From contig JAQCLD010000010.1 in assembly GCA_027592785.1 (NCBI GenBank), positions 1 through 63,312 on the forward strand: a DNA stretch of 63,312 bases. The letters are read 5' to 3'. The position numbers and the translations under genes were made by a program. Source of the DNA: Acidobacteriota bacterium (GTDB taxonomy: Bacteria; Acidobacteriota; Terriglobia; Bryobacterales; UBA6623). Numbering within the stretch: position 1 is the stretch's first letter; each line of letters begins with the position of its first letter. The notes under the pieces are model-generated. The model worked only from the letters and a program-made list of their open reading frames with translations, had not been told where the DNA came from and ran no database searches. Positions 1-9,075 of this stretch are shown piece after piece.

Positions 1-103
1 GCCATCCCGACACCTTCGCTCACCCCTACCGCGCCCTCGCCCTAATCCTTACCGACGGATTTGTGGCCTTGCCTCTCGGCGACGGTTCTCGGGATAATTC
101 GTT

Positions 104-1576
104 ATGGTTCAAGAGCCACTGCCTGAAGCGCTGACATTTGACGATGTCTTGCTGCTGCCTGCGTACTCCTCCGTCATCCCCGCTGAGACGGACGCCCGTA
201 CGATCCTGACTCGAAAGATTTCGCTAAACATTCCTATCGTCAGTGCGGCGATGGACACGGTGAGCGAGTTCCGACTTGCGATCGCCCTTGCCCGGCAGGG
301 CGGTTTGGCCTTCATCCACCGCAACATGCCGATTGATAGGCAAGCGGAAGAGGTGGATCGCGTGAAGCGTTCTGAGAGCGGCATGATCGTTGACCCGATC
401 ACAATCGCGCCGGAGCAGAGCATCCATGACGCACTTTCTGTGATGGAGCGCTACAGCATTTCGGGTGTTCCGGTGACGCAGAACGGGAAGCTCGTGGGAA
501 TCCTGACGAACCGCGATTTGCGATTTGAGAAGAACTTCGATCAGCGCATCGCGGATGTGATGACCAAGGAGAACCTGATCACGGCGAGCATCGGGACGAC
601 GTTGGAGGATGCGGAGAAGATTCTGCATCAGCACCGCATTGAGAAGTTGCCGGTCGTGGATGACGATTACGTCCTCAAGGGCCTGATTACGGTCAAGGAC
701 ATCCAGAAGAAGCGCGACTACCCGCTGGCCGCCAAGGACGGCCGCGGCCGTTTGTTGGTGGGTGCGGCTGTAGGCGCGACTGGCGACTATTTGGAGCGCG
801 CCCAGGAGTTGATGAAGCAGCAGGTGGATGTCATCGCGGTCGACACGGCGCACGGCCATTCCAAGCGGGTGATGGATGCCGTGAAGACCTTGCGCCGGGA
901 GCTGCCGGAAGTGCAGATTGTGGTCGGCAACGTGGCCACCGGAGATGCGGTTCGGGATTTGATTCGGCTCGATGTGGACGCGGTGAAGGTCGGCATCGGG
1001 CCAGGTTCGATTTGCACGACGCGAGTCGTTTCGGGCGCCGGCGTACCGCAGATCTCGGCGGTGGCCGAGTGCGCCGCGGCGGCAAAAGACAGCGGTGTAC
1101 CGATTATCTCCGACGGCGGCATCAAGTTCTCCGGTGACGTCACCAAGGCGATCGCGGCGGGCGCCCACTCGGTGATGATCGGAAGTTTGCTGGCGGGGGC
1201 CGAAGAGAGTCCCGGCGAGCGTGTGCTTTACCAAGGGCGCACCTACAAGGCTTACCGCGGCATGGGTTCGCTGGGCGCGATGACAGAAGGCGTGGCAGGC
1301 GGCGCGGAGCGCTACGGCCAGGAAGCGACCGAGGGCGGCAAGTTGGTTCCGGAGGGCATTGAGGGACGGGTGCCCTATAAAGGTCTGTTGGGCGACCTGA
1401 TCCACCAGCTTGTCGGCGGGCTTCGGGCGGGCATGGGCTACTGCGGCTGCCAAACGATCGACGAGCTGCGCGAAAAGACGCGGTTCATCAAGATTTCGTC
1501 GGCCGGCTTGCGCGAGGCGCACGTTCACGACGTGGTGATTTCAAAAGAAGCGCCGAACTACCAGGTCGAACGCTAA
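104..1576 (+). CDS. guaB: IMP dehydrogenase
   Basis: Inosine-5'-monophosphate dehydrogenase makes XMP from IMP with NAD+, the committed step of GMP synthesis, in the cytosol. At 490 aa it is the usual bacterial length. The N-terminus (residues 10-30) has the family [11 protein letters not shown] segment. Two CBS domains sit at about 95-145 and 150-205, inserted in the TIM barrel. The catalytic cysteine is Cys304 in GPGSICTTR, and the flap Arg-Tyr pair is at 403-404 (AERYGQ). The ATG at 104 gives a standard N-terminus. The 103 bases upstream hold no gene or clear promoter that I can see. guaA is not in the window. Identification is secure. Confidence 0.98.
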   Translation: MVQEPLPEALTFDDVLLLPAYSSVIPAETDARTILTRKISLNIPIVSAAMDTVSEFRLAIALARQGGLAFIHRNMPIDRQAEEVDRVKRSESGMIVDPITIAPEQSIHDALSVMERYSISGVPVTQNGKLVGILTNRDLRFEKNFDQRIADVMTKENLITASIGTTLEDAEKILHQHRIEKLPVVDDDYVLKGLITVKDIQKKRDYPLAAKDGRGRLLVGAAVGATGDYLERAQELMKQQVDVIAVDTAHGHSKRVMDAVKTLRRELPEVQIVVGNVATGDAVRDLIRLDVDAVKVGIGPGSICTTRVVSGAGVPQISAVAECAAAAKDSGVPIISDGGIKFSGDVTKAIAAGAHSVMIGSLLAGAEESPGERVLYQGRTYKAYRGMGSLGAMTEGVAGGAERYGQEATEGGKLVPEGIEGRVPYKGLLGDLIHQLVGGLRAGMGYCGCQTIDELREKTRFIKISSAGLREAHVHDVVISKEAPNYQVER

Positions 1577-1630
1577 CAATCTGATTCTTGAGAGAATGTT
1601 GTTCGGGGCCAATGGAGGTCCCGCGAAGCC

Positions 1631-3187
1631 ATGTCTCTCGTCACCTTAGGACCAGCGGTTGTCCCTGAAAATCCGTTCATTCGTTTACACCCGGACGACA
1701 ATGTCGTGGTCGCGCGCGCGTCGCTGCCTGACGAGGAGATCGTCGCCTTTGAGGGCGGCTCGATCCAGGTGCGGCAGCCAATCGGCGCCGGGCACAAGGT
1801 CGCGGTCCGCGAGATCGCGAAGGGCGCGGTGGTCTACAAGTACGGCGTCGAGATCGGCGTTGCGGCAGAGACCATTCAGGCCGGCTCGTTGGTTCACACG
1901 CACAACCTGACCTGGGACATCGGCAAGAAGAGTTACGAATTCGGCACGGCGCTGACGGACCTGCCGCACATCCCGCTGCTCAAACAGAACACGTTCCTGG
2001 GCTACCCGCGGCCGGATGGCCGGGTCGGCACGCGAAATTACATCGCAGTGGTCGGCGCAAGCAATTGCTCGGCATTCGTTGTGGACAAGGTCGCGGCGGC
2101 TTTCGAGCACCACGATTTTGGCGGCACGGGCATCGATGGCGTGGTCTCGTTCCCACATGGCGACGGTTGCGGCAAGTCGGCCGGACCGGACATGGACTTT
2201 CTGAAGCGCACGATCGACGGCGTGGTCGACCATCCGAATATTGTCGGCGCCGTCGTTGTCGGGCTGGGTTGCGAAGTCAACCAGATCGGCTACTACATGC
2301 GTGAAGGGAACGAACGCAACTATGCCGCGCCGCGTCGCGGTTTCACACTGCAAGAAAGCGGTGGAACGCGGCTAGCCGTGCAGGACAGCGTGAAGGCTGT
2401 TCGCGAATTGATAGAGGAAGTCGGCTCGTTCGAAAGGGTCGTCTGCCCTGTGTCGAAACTTGTAGTGGGGCTGGAGTGCGGCGGCTCGGATGCGTTCTCG
2501 GGCATTTCCGCGAATCCGGGGACAGGCTATTTTTCCGATCTGTTGGTCAAACAGGGCGGCACGGTTTGCCTCTCGGAGACGACGGAGGTCTACGGCGCGG
2601 AGCATCTGTTGACGCGCCGGGCGGTGAGCCGCGAGGTGGGCCAGCGGCTGTTGGACATCATCGACTGGTATCTGGACTACGTAGGCCGCTTCAAGGATGC
2701 AGGCTCGTTCGATGCCAATCCGTCGCCGGGCAACAAGGCGGGCGGGCTGACGAATATCGCCGAGAAGTCGCTGGGCGCCGTGGCGAAGGCGGGTTCATCG
2801 AACCTGACCGCGGTTTACGACTATGCCGAGCGCATCGATAAGACGGGTTTCGTCTTTATGAATACGCCGGGCTACGATCCGCCGTCGGTGACCGGCATGG
2901 CAGCGGGCGGGGCGAATCTGTGTATTTTCACGACCGGCCGCGGCAGCTGTTTCGGGTTTCCCAGCGTTCCGGTAATCAAGATCGCATCGAATTCGAAAAC
3001 TGGGAAGTTCATGACCGAAGACATGGACATCAACGCCGGCACGGTTCCGGACGGCGAAGAGACGATTCCCGAATTGGGCGAGCGGATCTACCGCTTCATC
3101 CTGGACACAGCCTCGGGGCGCAAAACCTTCAGCGAAGAATTGGGCCACCGCGAGTTCGTCACCTGGCGGATTGGACCAACCCTCTAA
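1631..3187 (+). CDS. UxaA-family (altronate/galactarate-type) dehydratase with fused SAF domain
   Basis: This 518-aa protein has an N-terminal SAF domain (about 15-90) followed by the large UxaA/GarD catalytic region starting near GRVGTRNYIAVV. The family dehydrates sugar acids such as D-altronate or D-galactarate to 2-keto-3-deoxy acids, using Fe2+ or similar metals. Many members split SAF and catalytic parts into two genes; here they are one chain. It starts 54 bp after guaB but is unlikely to share its pathway. It ends convergently with the next gene, the two stop codons overlapping in 4 nt (3184-3187). No other hexuronate genes (uxaB, uxaC, kdgK) are present, so the substrate cannot be assigned. 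Confidence 0.85.
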   Translation: MSLVTLGPAVVPENPFIRLHPDDNVVVARASLPDEEIVAFEGGSIQVRQPIGAGHKVAVREIAKGAVVYKYGVEIGVAAETIQAGSLVHTHNLTWDIGKKSYEFGTALTDLPHIPLLKQNTFLGYPRPDGRVGTRNYIAVVGASNCSAFVVDKVAAAFEHHDFGGTGIDGVVSFPHGDGCGKSAGPDMDFLKRTIDGVVDHPNIVGAVVVGLGCEVNQIGYYMREGNERNYAAPRRGFTLQESGGTRLAVQDSVKAVRELIEEVGSFERVVCPVSKLVVGLECGGSDAFSGISANPGTGYFSDLLVKQGGTVCLSETTEVYGAEHLLTRRAVSREVGQRLLDIIDWYLDYVGRFKDAGSFDANPSPGNKAGGLTNIAEKSLGAVAKAGSSNLTAVYDYAERIDKTGFVFMNTPGYDPPSVTGMAAGGANLCIFTTGRGSCFGFPSVPVIKIASNSKTGKFMTEDMDINAGTVPDGEETIPELGERIYRFILDTASGRKTFSEELGHREFVTWRIGPTL

Positions 3188-4200
3188 CCAATGCGGACTG
3201 TTTGGCCCGAGCGAGCGGCCTGGTAGACGCCGAGGACAATTTCAAGGGCCGCGAGGCCTTCTTGGCCGTCGATGAGCGGCGCGGAGCCTGCGACAACGGC
3301 CTGGCCGAAGTCAGCGAAGTTGCGCTTTAGGTTTTCGATGGGGATCGCCATCGGGTCCGACGCGCCTGAGCCTTCGTCGGCGGCTTCGAGCGGAGCGTCG
3401 TCGCCGGGATCGTCCTGGACATCCCAACGAATGAGTCTGTCGCCTTCGATGAGTGCCGAGCCTTTTGTGCCGTGGAGTTCGATGCGCTCCGGATATCCGG
3501 GCCAGCACGCAGTCGAGGCCTGGATGACGCCGGTGGCGCCGCCCTCGAAGGTCAACAGGGCGTTAACGACGTCCTCGGCCTCCATATCGTGAGCGGTTGC
3601 AAGCTGCCAATTGGCGGAAATCGAGCGGGCACGGCCAGCCAGGTACATCACTACGTCGACGGTATGGATGCCTTGGTTAATCAGTGCGCCGCCGCCCTCG
3701 ACTTCCCAGGTTCCCTTGCCGCTACGGTCGTAGTAGCTCTGCGGGCGATGCCATTTGGCGTAGCCGTCGGCTTGTATGAGGCGTCCGAGGCGTCCGTCTG
3801 CCAGGGCCTTTTTCAGGAAGATGGTGCTGTCATTGAAGCGGTGCTGGCTGACCACGCCTAGGCGGATATCGGCCTCTTGGGCCAGCCGAATCATTTCGCG
3901 GCAGGCCTCGAGGGTGAGGTCCATGGGCTTCTGCAGCAGCACGGAGCGACCCTTGGCAGCACATTCGCGGACGATCTCGAGGTGCGAGTCGGGAAAGGTG
4001 CAGACGTCGACGTAGTCGATGTCCGCGCGGCTGACTAGATCTCGCCAGTCGGCGCAGAACTCGGCGCCGTACTGTTCTGCGTAGGCGCGGCCCTTATCGG
4101 CGTTGCGGTTGGCGGCTGCTGACAGCTTGTAGCCTAGTTCGCCGTAGGCCTGGGCGTGTTTGTGGGCGATCGCCCCGGTTCCGATGAGTCCAACTTTCAT
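3184..4200 (-). CDS. Gfo/Idh/MocA-family NAD(P)-dependent oxidoreductase
   Basis: This 338-aa sugar or inositol-type dehydrogenase has a Rossmann start at residues 3-15 (GLIGTGAIAHKH). The usual catalytic EKP triad reads QKP here, with Lys91 retained. The C-terminal alpha/beta domain includes GGGALINQGIHTVD, which carries the conserved His. Its ATG overlaps the purD stop by 4 nt (4197-4200), so it is probably translated with purD, although no shared pathway is obvious. It converges on the UxaA-type dehydratase, which makes sugar-acid or sugar oxidation a reasonable guess. The family covers many substrates, and the sequence alone does not identify this one. Confidence 0.88.
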   Translation of the reverse strand: MKVGLIGTGAIAHKHAQAYGELGYKLSAAANRNADKGRAYAEQYGAEFCADWRDLVSRADIDYVDVCTFPDSHLEIVRECAAKGRSVLLQKPMDLTLEACREMIRLAQEADIRLGVVSQHRFNDSTIFLKKALADGRLGRLIQADGYAKWHRPQSYYDRSGKGTWEVEGGGALINQGIHTVDVVMYLAGRARSISANWQLATAHDMEAEDVVNALLTFEGGATGVIQASTACWPGYPERIELHGTKGSALIEGDRLIRWDVQDDPGDDAPLEAADEGSGASDPMAIPIENLKRNFADFGQAVVAGSAPLIDGQEGLAALEIVLGVYQAARSGQTVRIG

Positions 4201-5471
4201 GACTTTTGTGCGAGCCCTTTACTACCGATGTCGGAGCGATACTGGACGCCATCAAATGAAATTTTCTCGACTGCGCGATAAGCGCCGGAGAGTGCTGCGG
4301 CGAGGTCCGGGCCGGCAGCGGTTACGCCAAGCACACGGCCGCCGGACGTGACGAGCTTCCCCTCACGCAGCATAGTCCCGGCGTGAAAGACTTTTGCACC
4401 GGTCGCGTTGGCTTGCGCCACGCCGGTAATGAGCTTGCCCTTCTCGTATTCGCCCGGATATCCGCCCGAGGCCATTACGACGCAAGCTGTGGCGCCGTCG
4501 CTCCATCCGACGAGCGACGGATCGAGGGCCCCGCGCGCGGCCGAAGCGAGCAGTTCGCCAAAGTCGCCATTCATGCGGTAGAGCAGCGGCTGGGTCTCGG
4601 GGTCGCCCATGCGGGCATTGTATTCGAGGACCTGAGGACCGTCGTCCGTCATCATCAAGCCACAATACAGAAATCCTTGAAAGGCAGCCCCGCGGGAGCG
4701 CATACCGGCGAGAGAGGGCTCGATGATGGTATCCATGACGACCTTGCGCAGATCGTCGGAGAGGATGCTGTCGACGCAGTAGGCGCCCATGCCGCCTGTA
4801 TTCGGGCCTTTGTCGCCGTCGAAGGCGGCTTTGTGGTCTTGGGTGGCGCGGAACTCGAAGGTGCTCCGGCCATCGCTTAAGACAATGAAGCTGACTTCGC
4901 GGCCCACGAGGAACTGTTCGACCAGCAGGCGTTGCCCAGCGGCGCCGACGGCTTCGCCAGAGAGCAGGCGACGGCCCTCGGCTTTGGCGGTCTCAAGATC
5001 GTCGGCCAAGATGACGCCCTTTCCTGCTGCGAGACCGTCGGCCTTGAGCGCCACCGGGACGCCGATCCTGTCGAGGGCCGCGTCGAGCTCTTCGACGGTT
5101 TCGACGGTCTCGGCGGCAGCAGTGGGGATGTGGAACTCTTCGAGAAAACGCTTACAGAAGACCTTGCTGGCTTCGAGTTGGGCGGCAGCTTGGGTCGGGC
5201 CGACGATCGGCAAGCCCTTCGCTCGGAAGGCGTCGACGACGCCGGCGACGAGCGGCGCTTCGGGGCCAACGACCGTGAAATCCACTCCCAAAGTTTCGGC
5301 GAGCGCGGCCATCTCCGCCGGGTCGTTGGCGACGCCGGGAATGCAGGAAACGTCCAGGGCGATGCCGGCGTTACCGGGCGATGCGTAGACCGCCTCGATG
5401 GATGGAGCTTGAGAGAGCTTCCAGGCCAGGGCGTGTTCCCGGCCGCCGCCGCCGATTACAAGTGCTTTCAT
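4197..5471 (-). CDS. purD: Phosphoribosylamine-glycine ligase (GAR synthetase)
   Basis: PurD ligates glycine to 5-phosphoribosylamine with ATP, the second step of purine synthesis. I chose the ATG at 5469-5471 because the product then begins MKALVIGGGGREHALAWKL, the canonical PurD N-terminus, and is 424 aa. The reading frame stays open about 150 nt further upstream, but that part has no family similarity and runs into the mnmG promoter region. The ATP-grasp fold is evident, with VALKADGLAAGKGV near 140-155 and the family end-motif RMGDPETQ. It is divergent from mnmG and overlaps the downstream oxidoreductase by 4 nt. Confidence 0.96.
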   Translation of the reverse strand: MKALVIGGGGREHALAWKLSQAPSIEAVYASPGNAGIALDVSCIPGVANDPAEMAALAETLGVDFTVVGPEAPLVAGVVDAFRAKGLPIVGPTQAAAQLEASKVFCKRFLEEFHIPTAAAETVETVEELDAALDRIGVPVALKADGLAAGKGVILADDLETAKAEGRRLLSGEAVGAAGQRLLVEQFLVGREVSFIVLSDGRSTFEFRATQDHKAAFDGDKGPNTGGMGAYCVDSILSDDLRKVVMDTIIEPSLAGMRSRGAAFQGFLYCGLMMTDDGPQVLEYNARMGDPETQPLLYRMNGDFGELLASAARGALDPSLVGWSDGATACVVMASGGYPGEYEKGKLITGVAQANATGAKVFHAGTMLREGKLVTSGGRVLGVTAAGPDLAAALSGAYRAVEKISFDGVQYRSDIGSKGLAQKS

Positions 5472-5593
5472 GGAGAGGCGCTGCGAAGGCGACCAACTAT
5501 GATAACAGGGAAGGCGGGCGGAACCGAAGCCCGGCTTGCGGTCTACATTAAGTTGTTTAGAATCAGTGAGATAGGTCGGATCTGCCCGGTCCG

Positions 5594-5622
5594 TTGGCGG
5601 CGAGCTCTGGGCGGGATACAAT
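5594..5622 (+). promoter_or_regulatory. Putative sigma70-type promoter of mnmG-rsmG
   Basis: TTGGCG at 5594-5599 and TACAAT at 5617-5622 are separated by 17 bp, a good match to a housekeeping promoter. They lie in the purD/mnmG divergent region (5472-5650), just upstream of mnmG. Predicted from sequence only. Confidence 0.4.
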
Positions 5623-5650
5623 GGTGTACTGCGTCCAGGCGCAGAACCCT

Positions 5651-7564
5651 ATGCGAATCAATGCGATGGAGCGCTACGACGTAGTCGTAGTGGGCGCCGG
5701 ACATTCCGGCTGCGAGGCCGCGACTGTCGCTGCGCGCATGGGTTTGCGGTCGGCCATCATCACCCTGAATGCGGACCTGATTGCCCAGATGTCCTGCAAC
5801 CCGGCCATCGGCGGAATTGCCAAGGGACACCTGGTGCGGGAGATCGATGCGCTCGGGGGCGTGATGGGTTTGGCAGCAGACGCGGTGGGCATCCAGTTCC
5901 GGCTGCTGAACACGAGCCGCGGCCCAGCAGTGTGGTCGCCGCGGGCGCAATGCGATAAGAAGCAGTACCGGGTCGAGATGCGTCGGCGACTTGAGGAAGA
6001 GCCGAACCTGGTCATCAAGCAGGCCGAGGTGATCGACCTGATCCTAGAGAAGCAACCGGGGTCGGATCGTCAGATCTGCCGCGGCGTGCAACTGCTTGAT
6101 GGACGTCGCATCGAAGCTGGCGCGGTCATCATCACGACCGGCACCTTCCTCAACGGGCTTGTTCACATAGGGGAAACCACCTACCCTGCCGGGCGCAGCG
6201 GCGAGCCGGCCTCGATTCCCTTAGGGGAACGCCTTAGGCTACTCGGCTTTCGGTGCTCGAGGCTCAAGACCGGAACCCCGCCGCGATTGGATGGCCGGAC
6301 GATTGACTGGGACCGCTGCCAACCGCAGCCAGGCGATGCTGTGCCGACGCCGTTCTCGTTCCGTACAGATAGCATTGACCGGCAGCAGATCGCCTGCCAC
6401 ATCACCTACACAACGGACGAGACGCGGCGTCTTTTGACCGAGAACATCAAACGTTCTCCGCTCTACAGCGGGCAGATTGAGGGTGTCGGACCGCGCTATT
6501 GCCCCTCGATTGAAGACAAGATCGTCAAGTTCGCGGACAAGGAGAGGCACCAGGTGTTTCTGGAGCCCGAGGGACTGGATACGAACGAGGTTTACGTCAA
6601 CGGCTTATCGACCAGCATGCCAATCGATGTTCAAACGGCGATGGTCGCGTCGATTCCTGGCCTCGAACGGGCGGACATGATTCGTCCCGGCTATGCGATT
6701 GAGTACGATTCGGTCGATGCCACCGAACTCGACCATACGCTCGAAACAAAACGCATCCAGGGTCTCTATTTGGCGGGGCAGATTAACGGCACCACGGGAT
6801 ACGAAGAAGCGGCCTGTCAGGGACTGATGGCCGGCATGAATGCGGCGCTGGCGTTGCAGAATCGCGCCCCGGTGGTGCTTTCGCGGTCGGATGGCTACAT
6901 TGGCATCTTGATTGACGATTTGGTGACGAAGGGAACGGACGAGCCGTACCGAATGTTTACGTCGCGGGCGGAGTTCCGGCTCCATCTGCGGATCGATAAC
7001 GCCGACCAGCGGCTAACGCCGATTGGACGGGGCGCTGGATCGGTCGACGATCAGCATTGGCAGCAATTCGAGAAGAGCGACGCGGATCGCAGGAAGGCGG
7101 CCGAGTTTATCGCGACGTACCGGCCGGATCCGGCGGACGCGGATGCTAAGCCCCTGTTCGCTCTGATGGGCGGCCCACCCGCTAACCGCACGGCTCTTGA
7201 GGGCTATCTGCGGCGCCCGGAGGTGACCATCGACGACGTGCTGCCAATGGTCCTCAAGCACACCGATGTGCGTCTCAGCCGTGCAGAATGGAAGGCCGTG
7301 GAGACTCAGATCAAGTTCGCGGGATATCTCGAACAACAGAAACGGCATGTAATCCGGCTGCAGAAGTCCGAAGCACGGCGGATCCCCGAGACCTTCTGTT
7401 ATGCAGGGATACCGGGCCTTTCGCGGGAAATGGTTGAAAAGATGGAGCGTGTACGGCCTCGGACGTTAGCGCAGGCCAGTCGAATTCCGGGTGTGACCCC
7501 GGCCGCAGTGTCCATCTTGAATCTACACCTGGAGGCGCCCCGCCCTGAGCCCGTCGACGCCTAG
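5651..7564 (+). CDS. mnmG: tRNA uridine-5-carboxymethylaminomethyl modification enzyme MnmG
   Basis: MnmG (GidA) is the FAD-dependent partner of MnmE that installs (carboxymethyl)aminomethyl groups at U34 of tRNAs. The N-terminal dinucleotide-binding motif is [13 protein letters not shown]. Family signatures include [11 protein letters not shown] (mid-protein) and [18 protein letters not shown]. The C-terminal helical domain carries the FAGYLEQQ motif. I give the start as ATG 5651 (637 aa); ATG 5666 (632 aa) is equally possible, since neither has a strong Shine-Dalgarno. The usual neighbours mnmE, yidC, rnpA and rpmH are absent, but the common mnmG-rsmG-parA-parB order is kept downstream. Confidence 0.97.
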   Translation: MRINAMERYDVVVVGAGHSGCEAATVAARMGLRSAIITLNADLIAQMSCNPAIGGIAKGHLVREIDALGGVMGLAADAVGIQFRLLNTSRGPAVWSPRAQCDKKQYRVEMRRRLEEEPNLVIKQAEVIDLILEKQPGSDRQICRGVQLLDGRRIEAGAVIITTGTFLNGLVHIGETTYPAGRSGEPASIPLGERLRLLGFRCSRLKTGTPPRLDGRTIDWDRCQPQPGDAVPTPFSFRTDSIDRQQIACHITYTTDETRRLLTENIKRSPLYSGQIEGVGPRYCPSIEDKIVKFADKERHQVFLEPEGLDTNEVYVNGLSTSMPIDVQTAMVASIPGLERADMIRPGYAIEYDSVDATELDHTLETKRIQGLYLAGQINGTTGYEEAACQGLMAGMNAALALQNRAPVVLSRSDGYIGILIDDLVTKGTDEPYRMFTSRAEFRLHLRIDNADQRLTPIGRGAGSVDDQHWQQFEKSDADRRKAAEFIATYRPDPADADAKPLFALMGGPPANRTALEGYLRRPEVTIDDVLPMVLKHTDVRLSRAEWKAVETQIKFAGYLEQQKRHVIRLQKSEARRIPETFCYAGIPGLSREMVEKMERVRPRTLAQASRIPGVTPAAVSILNLHLEAPRPEPVDA

Positions 7565-7598
7565 TTTCGAATCCGAGCTGCGCCAAGTTGTCTCCGAA

Positions 7599-8156
7599 TT
7601 GGGCCTTAACGTGGAAGAAGGCGCGTGGGAGCGGATGCTTCAGCACGAGCGGCTTCTGCAAGCCTGGAATCCCCGCATCAACCTAACCCGCATCGTGCAG
7701 CCCGGCGAGGTCGCCCGTCGGCACTTTGGGGAGGCTTTGTTCCTCAGCCGGGAGGCACATCTGTCGGGTTCGATTGCAGATTTGGGGGCTGGAGCCGGCT
7801 TCCCTGGATTGCCCATCGCCGCGCTGGATGGCGATATTCAGATGTTGGAAGTGGAGTCAGTCATGAAGAAGGCCAACTTCCTGAGAGAAGTCACCCGAGG
7901 ATGGAGCAATGTGCGGGTTGCGGAGACTCGGATTGAGGACCTGCGGGGTCCTTTCGACTGGGTGATCATGCGGGCGGTGCTTGTAGAGCCGTTGGTTGAG
8001 CGGCTGGCCGAATTGGCTCCTCGGGCCGCTCTTTTGGCCGGATCACGATCGGTTGAAGCGTTGGAACAGGATGGGATCTGGAAGGTGACGCGGAGGATTC
8101 CGCTGCCGTGGGATGGCCCTGGGGAGATATTGATCGCTGATCGGGCCGGTTCTTGA
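7599..8156 (+). CDS. rsmG: 16S rRNA (guanine527-N7)-methyltransferase
   Basis: RsmG (GidB) methylates N7 of G527 in 16S rRNA using S-adenosylmethionine. The SAM-binding motif is IADLGAGAGFPGLPIA, and the N-terminal WNPRINLTRI is typical. The coordinates use the TTG at 7599 (185 aa), but that start lacks a Shine-Dalgarno and drops the first family helix. The frame is open back to 7521. A CTG at 7545, 9 nt after GGAGG (7531-7535), would give 203 aa and restore the helix ending in SELRQVVSELGL. That version overlaps the end of mnmG. The stop codon is directly followed by the first parS palindrome. Confidence 0.92.
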   Translation: MGLNVEEGAWERMLQHERLLQAWNPRINLTRIVQPGEVARRHFGEALFLSREAHLSGSIADLGAGAGFPGLPIAALDGDIQMLEVESVMKKANFLREVTRGWSNVRVAETRIEDLRGPFDWVIMRAVLVEPLVERLAELAPRAALLAGSRSVEALEQDGIWKVTRRIPLPWDGPGEILIADRAGS

Positions 8157-8157
8157 C

Positions 8158-8171
8158 GTTCCACGTGGAAC
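8158..8171. promoter_or_regulatory. parS-like site 1
   Basis: GTTCCACGTGGAAC is a perfect 14-bp palindrome, two bases after the rsmG stop. It matches the chromosomal parS core (TGTTTCACGTGAAACA) with one symmetric substitution in each arm. Its place directly upstream of parA-parB supports ParB binding. Confidence 0.85.
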
Positions 8172-8194
8172 ATGCAGATCAGTTGCACGCGGTA

Positions 8195-8212
8195 ATGTTC
8201 CACGTGGAACAT
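8195..8212. promoter_or_regulatory. parS-like site 2
   Basis: ATGTTCCACGTGGAACAT is a perfect 18-bp palindrome, centred 39 bp from site 1 and about 60 bp before the parA start. It has the same T-to-C/A-to-G variation from the Bacillus consensus as site 1. The pair probably nucleates ParB and may also affect parAB transcription. Confidence 0.88.
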
Positions 8213-8273
8213 AACGTCGCTGGGCCCATGCGGCTGTGCTAACCTGGGGCGACTTTTCGTCAGGGGAGCCCTC

Positions 8274-9065
8274 TTGGCGCGCATCATTGCCATAACCAAC
8301 CAAAAAGGCGGCGTCGGAAAGACGACGACGTCGATCAATCTGTCCGCTTCGTTAGCTGCGGCCGATTGCCGCGTCCTTGTGGTGGACTGCGATCCGCAGG
8401 CTAATTCGACCGGCGGACTGGGTTTTCCCCACAATCCCGAGCGGATCGGCGTCTATGAGGTGCTGGTAGACGGGATTCCCATGGAATCGGCGGTTATCAA
8501 GACTGAGTTCGATGGACTTGATCTATTGCCGTCTGGCCGCCATTTAGCAGGCGCCAATGTGGAGTTGGCCGGGGAGGATGACCGGGTCGACCGTATGGCA
8601 AAAGCCTTTGGGGCGATTCGCGAGAAGTACGACTTCATCTTTATCGATTGTCCGCCGGCGCTGGATTTGCTTACGCTCAATGCGTTGGTGGCTTCAGATT
8701 CCGTTTTGATACCGGTCCAATGTGAGTATTTTGCACTGGAGGGCATTTCGGCTCTGATGGAGACCATCGATAAGTTGCGGGAAGGCTTGAATCCGCGCTT
8801 GCAGATCGAGGGAGTGCTGCTGACGATGTTCGATGAGCGAACCTCTTTGACGAAGCAGGTGGCTGCCGATCTGAGGGACTTCTTCGGCGATGCCGTCTTC
8901 CAAACAGTGATCCCGCGGAATATTCGCCTCGCGGAAGCTCCTAGTCATGGGAAGCCGGTCCTGCAGTACGACCTACGCTCCAAGGGGGCGGAAAGCTATC
9001 TGGAGCTGGCGCGAGAGGTTCTCGACCGGCTAGAAGCAAGTTCGCGAGGCCAAACAGCACATTAA
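8274..9065 (+). CDS. parA: Chromosome-partitioning ATPase ParA (Soj)
   Basis: This 263-aa ParA/MinD-superfamily ATPase drives segregation of ParB-bound origins. The deviant Walker A, KGGVGKTTT, lies at residues 11-19, with the signature lysine at 11. Walker B-type FIFIDCPPALD follows near residue 120. It lacks the N-terminal DNA-binding extension of plasmid type-Ia ParA, as expected for a chromosomal Soj. Translation begins at TTG 8274, 5 nt after AGGGGAG (8262-8268). parB starts 10 nt downstream, so the two form an operon. Confidence 0.96.
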   Translation: MARIIAITNQKGGVGKTTTSINLSASLAAADCRVLVVDCDPQANSTGGLGFPHNPERIGVYEVLVDGIPMESAVIKTEFDGLDLLPSGRHLAGANVELAGEDDRVDRMAKAFGAIREKYDFIFIDCPPALDLLTLNALVASDSVLIPVQCEYFALEGISALMETIDKLREGLNPRLQIEGVLLTMFDERTSLTKQVAADLRDFFGDAVFQTVIPRNIRLAEAPSHGKPVLQYDLRSKGAESYLELAREVLDRLEASSRGQTAH

Positions 9066-9075
9066 GAGGCAAGAC

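Noticed and set aside
224-1528. Long open frame on the minus strand opposite guaB
   Set aside because: It is antisense to a certain gene, has no family similarity, and is Arg/His/Ala-rich as expected for a shadow of GC-rich coding sequence.
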